In this document: in pieces, positions 58,158 to 64,000 of the stretch | How positions within the stretch are numbered: the stretch's first letter is position 1 | Layout of the letters: every line of letters starts with the position of its first letter | Origin: an uncultured Pelagibacteraceae bacterium | GTDB lineage: Bacteria > Pseudomonadota > Alphaproteobacteria > Pelagibacterales > Pelagibacteraceae | DNA length: 64,000 bases | Direction: 5' to 3' | Assembly: GCA_902551755.1 (NCBI GenBank) | Contig: CACDEB010000001.1 | Coordinates: 371,803-435,802 of the forward strand | Made by a program: the position numbers and the translations under genes | The notes under the pieces: model-generated | Seen by the model: the letters and a program-made list of their open reading frames with translations, nothing else | What the model was told of the DNA's origin: nothing | Database searches by the model: none

Positions 58158-59145
58158 GACTAAATCAATTATATCAAAAAAAATTTTATTTTGGTACGAT
58201 AATAATAAGAGAATTCTCCCATGGAGAAAAAATAATTCTAACGAACAAAAACTTTATTTCACGTTGGTTAGTGAGTTTATGTTGCAACAAACTCAAGTTA
58301 CAACTGTAATTCCTTATTTCAAAAGATTTGTGCAAAAAATTCCAAACTTTAAAAAGTTGTCTAAAGCAAATGACCAAACACTAATGAAGTTGTGGGAAGG
58401 ACTGGGTTACTACTCTAGAGCTAGAAATCTAAAAAAATCTGCTATAATGATCAATGGTAAATTTGGTGGAACTTTACCATCCAATATTGAAGATTTAAAA
58501 TCTTTACCCGGAGTTGGTGACTATACGTCTACTGCAATAATGGCTATTGCTTTCAATCAAAAATTTATTCCTTTGGATGGAAATGTTGAAAGAATTCTTA
58601 AAAGAGTTCTATATCTTAGAAGCGAAAAAGCTATATCAAAAGAAAATATGCAAATTTCAAAAAAATTTTTCGGTTTATCAGAAAGAGCAAGTGATTATGC
58701 TCAAGCTATAATGGAATTAGGTGCTTTAGTATGCAGGCCCACCTCTCCATTATGCGACAAGTGTCCAATAAGAATTAATTGTATTTCATATAAACGAAAA
58801 GATTTTTCTTTAATAAAAAAAACAAAAAAAAATAAGATCAAATATTTTGAGGCAAATATTTATATGAATGAAAATAAAATGTTATTAGTTAGAAATAATA
58901 AATTTAACTTTCTTAAAAATTTATTAATCTTTCCGATGAACGAAATAGATAAGTCAAAATTTAACTCTTCACCAAAAGTAAAAACAAAAATTAAGATATC
59001 TAATATAGATATGAATATTGTAATTAATAAAAATAAAATTAAATCAACAAATAAAGGCTTAATTTTAAACCGAAAAAAAATAGTAAGTGAAGTAATACCA
59101 TCTTTTACAAAAAAATTATTTAGAGTAGCTTCAAGTAATGTATGA
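58156..59145 (+). CDS. mutY: A/G-specific adenine glycosylase
   Basis: Removes adenine mispaired with 8-oxoguanine. The catalytic Glu40 is in SEFMLQQTQV, the Asp in LPGVGDYTSTAIMAIAF, and the iron-sulfur cysteines are 193, 200, 203 and 209 (CRPTSPLCDKCPIRINC). The C-terminal recognition domain is shorter and Lys/Asn-rich. The start matches family N-termini (ILFWYDNNKRILPW). It is rightward, overlapping the monooxygenase gene by 4 bases. Confidence 0.96.
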   Translation: MTKSIISKKILFWYDNNKRILPWRKNNSNEQKLYFTLVSEFMLQQTQVTTVIPYFKRFVQKIPNFKKLSKANDQTLMKLWEGLGYYSRARNLKKSAIMINGKFGGTLPSNIEDLKSLPGVGDYTSTAIMAIAFNQKFIPLDGNVERILKRVLYLRSEKAISKENMQISKKFFGLSERASDYAQAIMELGALVCRPTSPLCDKCPIRINCISYKRKDFSLIKKTKKNKIKYFEANIYMNENKMLLVRNNKFNFLKNLLIFPMNEIDKSKFNSSPKVKTKIKISNIDMNIVINKNKIKSTNKGLILNRKKIVSEVIPSFTKKLFRVASSNV

Positions 59146-60284
59146 AAAAAATTGGAATTATCGGAGCAGGGATATCAGGATTATACATAGCTAATCTTTT
59201 TAAAAAAAACCCTAAATATCAAGTATCAATTTTTGATAAAAAAAACTCTCTTAATCTAGATGAGGGGTACGGCGTACAATTATCTACAAATAGTGTCAAA
59301 CTTTTAAATGAAATTGGATTTAACAAAATAGAAAAAAACGAAAAATTTAATCCAGAAAAAATAAATTTTTATTCAAAAAAAGATGAAGATAAAATATGTG
59401 AACTAGATATATCTAAATTTAATTCAAATAATTGTAAATATACTACTTTGAAAAGATCTACTTTGATCAATTTTCTTAAAAAAGATTTAAAGGATTTGAT
59501 CAAAACAAATTATAGTGTATCGAAAATTGATCAAGAGCAAGAAAAAATAAAGCTTAGTTTTCAAAATAAAGAAACTTACGAATGTGATTATTTAATTATT
59601 TCTGATGGAGTTTTTTCAAAAAGTAGACATCTTGTTTCAAATAATCAAATTCACCCAAAATTTAACAATACTTTAGCCATAAGAGGTATGATACCCGCAA
59701 AATCTAATATCATTGATAAAAAAAATATTTTGCTATTTTTAGGCTCTGATTTTCATCATGTAATTTATCCTGTTTCTCCAAGTGGAGATTTAAATTTTAT
59801 AGCCATAATGAAATATAAACTTTTAGCAGAAGAGCAGAAAAATTACTCATTGTTCAGTGATAAATCTTTTATACAAAAAATTTTAAAAAATATTCCTCAA
59901 GAAAACAAAGATTTTTTTAATAATCTTAAAGAAGTAAAAATCTTTCCTGTGTTTGTCAGTGATAGTTTTTTTGAAGTAAAAAATAAGAACATTCATTTAA
60001 TAGGGGATGCTTTTTTTGCTTTTCCACCATCATTTGCTCAAGGCGCGTCTCAGTCTATAGAGGGGGCACATGAACTATTTGCGAGTATAGAAAATAATTC
60101 TAATGCTAACTTTTTTGAAAATAGGGTTAATAAAACAAAAATGGTCAATAATAGATCAAAATTAAATCAGTTAGCCTTTCATTTATCTAATCCTTTAACT
60201 GTATATCTTAGAAATATTTTTTTAAAAAGATTAGTAAAAAATCAAAGGTTTTTAGAAAGTTATTTAGGAAAAATTTATAGATAA
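59142..60284 (+). CDS. FAD-dependent monooxygenase (UbiH/salicylate hydroxylase type)
   Basis: A 380-residue group A flavoprotein. It has the dinucleotide fold KKIGIIGAGISGLYIANLF (residues 2-20), an Asp-Gly region CDYLIISDGVFSKSR, and the FAD-ribityl motif HLIGDAFFAFPPSFAQGASQ. It could hydroxylate an aromatic substrate, for example in ubiquinone synthesis, but the sequence alone does not choose. It overlaps mutY by 4 bases and the convergent ccrM by 10. Confidence 0.83.
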   Translation: MKKIGIIGAGISGLYIANLFKKNPKYQVSIFDKKNSLNLDEGYGVQLSTNSVKLLNEIGFNKIEKNEKFNPEKINFYSKKDEDKICELDISKFNSNNCKYTTLKRSTLINFLKKDLKDLIKTNYSVSKIDQEQEKIKLSFQNKETYECDYLIISDGVFSKSRHLVSNNQIHPKFNNTLAIRGMIPAKSNIIDKKNILLFLGSDFHHVIYPVSPSGDLNFIAIMKYKLLAEEQKNYSLFSDKSFIQKILKNIPQENKDFFNNLKEVKIFPVFVSDSFFEVKNKNIHLIGDAFFAFPPSFAQGASQSIEGAHELFASIENNSNANFFENRVNKTKMVNNRSKLNQLAFHLSNPLTVYLRNIFLKRLVKNQRFLESYLGKIYR

Positions 60285-61354
60285 CTTTTTGACAAGAATT
60301 TTTGTCTTAAATTATCTATTGGCACGAAAGTATTTCCTAATTCACAATGCCAATAAGTCCATCCATTACAACTTTCAGCTCCTAAAATTGTAGCTGCAAC
60401 CTTATGAATTGAACCTTCAGTTTGAGCATGTTTGATACTCCCATCAACCATAATTTTTGCACTGATTTTCTTTTTATTATCAAAAATAATAGTACCAGGC
60501 TTAATTATTCCCAATTCAACCAATGAACCAAAAGGTACTCTTGGTTTGGATTTATTGTTTTTAAGCGTGTCTAAATAATGATCTTCTATTGGTTTTGTAT
60601 TCTTTAATCTTTGTTCGGCAGCTTTGAAATAGGATTTTTCTTTTTCTATACCGTAATAATTTCTACTCAATTTTTTTGCAACCGTTGCAGTTGTGCCTGA
60701 TCCCAAAAACGGATCAAGAATTAAATCATCTTTATTTGAAGTTGCTAATAAAATTCTATGAAGTAAAGCTTCTGGTTTTTGTGTAGAATGAACCTTCTTT
60801 CCATTTTTTTTTAAACGTTCTGTTCCATTGCAAATGGGTAAATCCCAATTAGATCTCATTTGTAAATCATCGTTCAAACATTTTAATGATTGATAATTAA
60901 AAGTATATTTTGAATTCTCTGATTTTGAAGCCCAAATTAAAGTCTCATGAGCGTTAGTAAACCTTGTTCCCCTAAAATTTGGCATTGGATTTTTTTTGTT
61001 CCAAATTACATCATTTAATATCCAAAAACCTAAATTTTGAATGGCTGTACCAACTCTAAATATATTATGATAACTTCCTATAACCCAAATTGCTCCATTC
61101 TTTTTTAAAATTCTCTTGCACTCTCTTAACCACGCATATGTGAAATCATCATATTTCTTAAAACTTTCAAATTGATCCCATTTATCATTTACTGCATTAA
61201 CTTTTGATCTATCTGGTCTAATAAGTTTATTTTTTAGTTGAAGGTTGTAAGGGGGATCTGCAAAAACTAAATCGAAAGTCTCATCTGGAATTTTTTTTAA
61301 TTCTTTAAGACTGTCTCCGTTAATAATTTTGTTTTTTAATTCTAACTCTCTCAT
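60275..61354 (-). CDS. ccrM: Cell-cycle DNA adenine methyltransferase CcrM (GANTC)
   Basis: Beta-class N6-adenine methyltransferase of 359 residues. Catalytic DPPY is at residues 33-36 and the SAM motif DPFLGSGTTATVAKK lies near 215. The C-terminal extension (GSLVELGIIKPGTIIFDNKK, then GAESCNGWTYWHCE) is the CcrM-specific domain, found in alphaproteobacterial solitary methyltransferases that methylate GANTC after replication. No restriction gene is nearby. Its own promoter holds two GANTC sites, listed separately. Confidence 0.95.
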   Translation of the reverse strand: MRELELKNKIINGDSLKELKKIPDETFDLVFADPPYNLQLKNKLIRPDRSKVNAVNDKWDQFESFKKYDDFTYAWLRECKRILKKNGAIWVIGSYHNIFRVGTAIQNLGFWILNDVIWNKKNPMPNFRGTRFTNAHETLIWASKSENSKYTFNYQSLKCLNDDLQMRSNWDLPICNGTERLKKNGKKVHSTQKPEALLHRILLATSNKDDLILDPFLGSGTTATVAKKLSRNYYGIEKEKSYFKAAEQRLKNTKPIEDHYLDTLKNNKSKPRVPFGSLVELGIIKPGTIIFDNKKKISAKIMVDGSIKHAQTEGSIHKVAATILGAESCNGWTYWHCELGNTFVPIDNLRQKFLSKSYL

Positions 61355-61367
61355 TTTAAAAGAGACA

Positions 61368-61396
61368 ATTAGACTCTAGGTCGGAGTCCAGGTCAA
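61368..61396 (-). promoter_or_regulatory. ccrM promoter with two embedded GANTC sites
   Basis: On the minus strand TTGACC (61396-61391), a 17-base spacer and TCTAAT (61373-61368). One GANTC site (61384-61388) lies in the spacer and a second (61372-61376) overlaps the -10 edge; a third GANTC is at 61443-61447. The two also form a 5-bp inverted repeat. The predicted leader is only about 7 nt. CcrM methylation could thus feed back on its own promoter. Confidence 0.6.
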
Positions 61397-61434
61397 CTTA
61401 TGATTGAATTATTTTTGATTAATTGTGCCTTCGA

Positions 61435-62019
61435 TTATTTGGGACTCAATATATTGTGTATTGGTTTAAATGTTTTTCTATGATGTTTTGTAATTCCGAA
61501 TTTTTTAATTGCTGAAAGATGATCTCTGGTTCCATAGCCAACATTTTTATCCCACAAATAAGCTTTAAATTTTTTTGACATTTTTTTTATCAATCGGTCT
61601 CTTGAGACTTTTGCTAAAATAGATGCTGCAGAAATTTCCGGAATTTTCTGGTCACCTCTAACAACTGATTTTATATTTAGGTTATTAATATTAGGTTTTT
61701 TATTTCCATCAACTTTTACTATTTTAGGTTTGAATTTTAATTTTAAAATTGATCTTTTCATTGCCAAAAGAGATGCGTTTAAAATATTAATTTTTTCAAT
61801 TTCTTTCTTTGAAGCAGTCCCAATAGCCCAATAAGAATTTTTTTTTATGTAATTTTCCAAAAATTCTCTTTTCTTAGGAGATAATTTTTTTGAGTCTTTT
61901 ACTCTCTTTTTATCGAAACCTTTTTTAAAAACTACTGCCGCCGCATATACAGGCCCAATAAGACTACCTCTACCGACCTCATCTACCCCAGCTACACTTT
62001 TTTGAGATTTATATTCCAA
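61435..62019 (-). CDS. rnhB: Ribonuclease HII
   Basis: Removes misincorporated ribonucleotides and RNA primers. The start AGVDEVGRGSLIGPVYAAAVV holds the first Asp-Glu pair, KVDGNKKP carries the next Asp, and ISAASILAKVSRDRLI and the late YGTRDHLSAIKKFGITKHHR are conserved. Length (194 aa) is normal. It overlaps the uracil-DNA glycosylase gene by 11 bases. Confidence 0.96.
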   Translation of the reverse strand: MEYKSQKSVAGVDEVGRGSLIGPVYAAAVVFKKGFDKKRVKDSKKLSPKKREFLENYIKKNSYWAIGTASKKEIEKINILNASLLAMKRSILKLKFKPKIVKVDGNKKPNINNLNIKSVVRGDQKIPEISAASILAKVSRDRLIKKMSKKFKAYLWDKNVGYGTRDHLSAIKKFGITKHHRKTFKPIHNILSPK

Positions 62020-62665
62020 TTTTCAGTTGTTCAATCTTATTTTTTATTTCTTTTAAATCTGCCCAAGAAAATTTTTTTTGATCAGGCTGTCTTAACAAAT
62101 AAGCAGGGTGGAAGGTAACCATAGTCAAATAAGTTTTATTATTAACAATTAATTCTTTCCAAACTCCTCTTGATTTGGAAATTTTCTCCTTATTTCCGAA
62201 AAAAGCCTCCATAGCAGTGCTTCCCAATAATATTATTAACTTGGGGTTTATAATTGAAATATGTTTTTTTATAAAAGGAGCATAAGTATTTATCTCAACT
62301 TCATTAGGTTTTCTATTTTCAGGTGGTCTGTAATTTACTATATTTGTTACATAAACTTTATTTCGTTTAATATTAATTGCCGCTAACATTTTATTCAAAA
62401 GTAAGCCTGCGTCGCCTACAAATGGTTTTCCCTGTTCATCTTCTTTTTGACCGGGGCCTTCACCTATCAGCATAATGCTGCTGTCATGATTACCATCAGC
62501 AAAAACCAGATTGTTTGAATTATTTTTTAGAGTGCAATTTTCAATATTAGAGATTTCATCCTTAAGTTTTTTAAGCAAATCCTCCTTTTTTTCGATTTTA
62601 ACAAATCTTTTTATAGGAGCATTTGAGAAGTTAAAAGTAGATTTGATAAAGTCGTATTTTTGCAT
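62009..62665 (-). CDS. Family 4-type uracil-DNA glycosylase
   Basis: Removes uracil from DNA. Motif 1 is GEGPGQKEDEQGKPFVGDAG, motif 2 is the late TFHPAYLLRQPDQKKFSW, and NYRPPENRKPNEVEINTY is the middle family segment. Thermophilic family 4 enzymes hold a 4Fe-4S cluster with four cysteines; here only one (NCTLKN) remains, so the cluster has probably been lost. Length is 218 aa. It is first of a udg-rnhB pair. Confidence 0.88.
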   Translation of the reverse strand: MQKYDFIKSTFNFSNAPIKRFVKIEKKEDLLKKLKDEISNIENCTLKNNSNNLVFADGNHDSSIMLIGEGPGQKEDEQGKPFVGDAGLLLNKMLAAINIKRNKVYVTNIVNYRPPENRKPNEVEINTYAPFIKKHISIINPKLIILLGSTAMEAFFGNKEKISKSRGVWKELIVNNKTYLTMVTFHPAYLLRQPDQKKFSWADLKEIKNKIEQLKIGI

Positions 62666-62707
62666 TTTATTCCTTTTATTTAAAAAAAAAAATCATATTC
62701 TTAAAAT

Positions 62708-64000
62708 ATGAAAAAAATTTGTTTTTTTTTAATAATTTTTTTATATCAAACTTTTTCCTACGCTAAAACAACTGAAAATATTGAATTCAACCACAAGTAT
62801 TTATCAAATTATTTTTCAGCAATAATATCTATCAATAATCAAGACGATAAAGATTCGTTAAAATATTTAAATAACACGAAGAGTCTTGTTAAAACTCATG
62901 AGAGTTACTTGGAAAATTATCTTATCTCGTTAGTTTTAAACAATAAAATTAATATCGCTTTTAATAAAGCTATTCAATCAAAGGTCAACGAAACAAATTT
63001 TTTTGAAGCAAAAGTACTGTTAGCTCTAAATTCGATAAATAAGAAAGATTTCTCAAAAGCGATGTTAACCTTGGAGCAAATGGACGAAGTTCCGCTTGAT
63101 ACTCTTGAGCTTATCATTAAAGAGACATTAAAAGATTATCTAGATACAATCATATTTAAAAAGATGGACAAAAACGAAGATGTCCAGTTCGGTGAAATAG
63201 ATAAAATAAAAAAGATTTTTCAGTCTTGTTACTTAGGCAAAGAGAACACAGATCTTTTATTTGAAGAGCTTGTAATTAAAGATACTAAAGATTTTTCAAG
63301 GTATATTTTTTTCTACATTAATTATTTAGCTCAAATCAAAGATTTTAATAAAATAAACGACTTACAAAATAAGATTGATTATACAAATAGCAGCATTTTA
63401 ATTGCTCAAGCAAAACAGTGGATTGAAAATAAAAGATATGAAAAAATTACTTCAACGTTTTCATGTAAAAATGAAAATCACATTATATCTGAATTCTTGT
63501 TTTTGATTTCTAACTTATATTCTTCACAAGAACTTTATAAAAAGTCAAATTTCTATATTCATTTATCAAATTATCTAAATCCTGAATTTAATTTTAATAA
63601 TAGTTTATTAGCTGAAAATTATATAAGTAATAAAAAATTCGATTTAGCTTTAAATTCGTTGAATTTAATTTCAGAGGAAGATCTTATTTTTAGTTGGTAT
63701 AAAAATAAAAAAAAATCTTCAATTATCAAAAAACAGGAAAATGAAAAAATAGCACTCGATTTTTTAGAAAAAAAATTTGATGGATTAAAAACTAATAATA
63801 TAAAAATTTTGTATGACATGGCTGGAATTTATAAAAGTTTTGAAAAATATGATGAGGCGATAAAAATCTACTCTAAATTACTAGACTTGTTAGACAACAG
63901 ATCAAAAGCTTATGCTGATATTTTATACAGGCGGGGAGGCAGCTTTGAAAGGATTGGAGATTACGAAACTGCTGACAAAGATTTGTTAGAGTCTTTAAAT
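62708..64000 (+). CDS. Secreted TPR-repeat protein, 3' end outside window
   Basis: The frame is open from ATG 62708 to the window end (431 codons, no stop). A signal peptide (MKKICFFLIIFLYQTFSYA) is followed by a long helical protein. Canonical tetratricopeptide repeats become clear near the end: KILYDMAGIYKSFEKYDEAI and DILYRRGGSFERIGDYETA. The overall plan matches periplasmic TPR proteins common in alphaproteobacteria, with unknown role. It is divergent from the uracil-DNA glycosylase gene, 42 bases away. Confidence 0.82.
   Translation, partial: MKKICFFLIIFLYQTFSYAKTTENIEFNHKYLSNYFSAIISINNQDDKDSLKYLNNTKSLVKTHESYLENYLISLVLNNKINIAFNKAIQSKVNETNFFEAKVLLALNSINKKDFSKAMLTLEQMDEVPLDTLELIIKETLKDYLDTIIFKKMDKNEDVQFGEIDKIKKIFQSCYLGKENTDLLFEELVIKDTKDFSRYIFFYINYLAQIKDFNKINDLQNKIDYTNSSILIAQAKQWIENKRYEKITSTFSCKNENHIISEFLFLISNLYSSQELYKKSNFYIHLSNYLNPEFNFNNSLLAENYISNKKFDLALNSLNLISEEDLIFSWYKNKKKSSIIKKQENEKIALDFLEKKFDGLKTNNIKILYDMAGIYKSFEKYDEAIKIYSKLLDLLDNRSKAYADILYRRGGSFERIGDYETADKDLLESLN

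Overview
The window is a stretch of a very AT-rich, tightly packed bacterial chromosome. It looks like an alphaproteobacterium of the SAR11 group (Pelagibacterales, Candidatus Pelagibacter type). This is inferred from gene content and layout: a CcrM-type GANTC methyltransferase, DUF2093, DUF3035/BamF and DUF6134 proteins, the alphaproteobacterial coxB-coxA-ctaB-coxF-ctaG-coxC-SURF1 order, a retinal-synthesis operon with blh, and almost no intergenic DNA. About 72 protein genes are supported, three of them too short or too incomplete to be found by a simple ORF length cut. I see no tRNA, rRNA, CRISPR array, insertion sequence or phage gene. No stretch over 300 bases lacks a gene, apart from the 312-base regulator/aceA gap, which holds operators and a 53-codon ORF.

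Layout. 1-7955: partial alkylbase glycosylase, GT17 glycosyltransferase, phosphoribosyltransferase and purine permease (convergent, sharing a terminator), small lipoprotein, Hsp20 with a probable RNA thermometer, oligopeptidase B, J-protein, GT9 glycosyltransferase. 8004-14557: DapA-family aldolase, cyclopropane fatty acid synthase, a lysine-rich coiled-coil protein, then a ScfR/RamB-type regulator facing isocitrate lyase across a gap with duplicated operators. 14554-20461: envelope proteins, three small membrane proteins (YczE, unknown, PsiE), groEL/groES. 20585-27002: HAD-ribF-ileS-lspA-bamF-pgi run. 26995-34674: rsmD-purD, then ubiA-msbA-waaA-lpxK-lpxL, an envelope run ending in lipid A/Kdo genes joined by 4-base overlaps. 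34728-38365: small oxidoreductase/pirin/HAD operon and rsmE. 38424-45287: cytochrome c oxidase operon with its assembly factors and thrC. 45340-58157: DUF805 gene, then a 12-kb leftward run from dciA through smc, the F0 ATP synthase genes and crtI-crtB-crtY-blh-ispH-thrB-rnhA. 58156-64000: mutY, a flavoprotein monooxygenase, ccrM, rnhB, uracil-DNA glycosylase and the start of a TPR protein.

How the genes work together. The window combines respiration (cytochrome oxidase), ATP synthesis (F0 sector) and synthesis of retinal, the light-absorbing cofactor of proteorhodopsin; no rhodopsin gene and no crtE is present here. Outer-membrane biogenesis is represented by lipid A/Kdo enzymes, MsbA, LspA and BamF, and DNA care by AlkA, MutY, UDG, RNase HI/HII, SMC, DciA and CcrM.

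The strongest unexpected signals are regulatory: (1) a ROSE-like RNA thermometer that fills the roughly 50-nt hsp20 leader, below a heat-shock promoter whose spacing matches the groES promoter; (2) two near-identical tandem TTTGTAAA operator pairs between the ScfR-type regulator and aceA, with a putative leaderless 53-codon gene; (3) two GANTC sites inside the ccrM promoter core; (4) an SMC protein that appears to lack a hinge. All are read by eye; no alignment, folding or database search was run.
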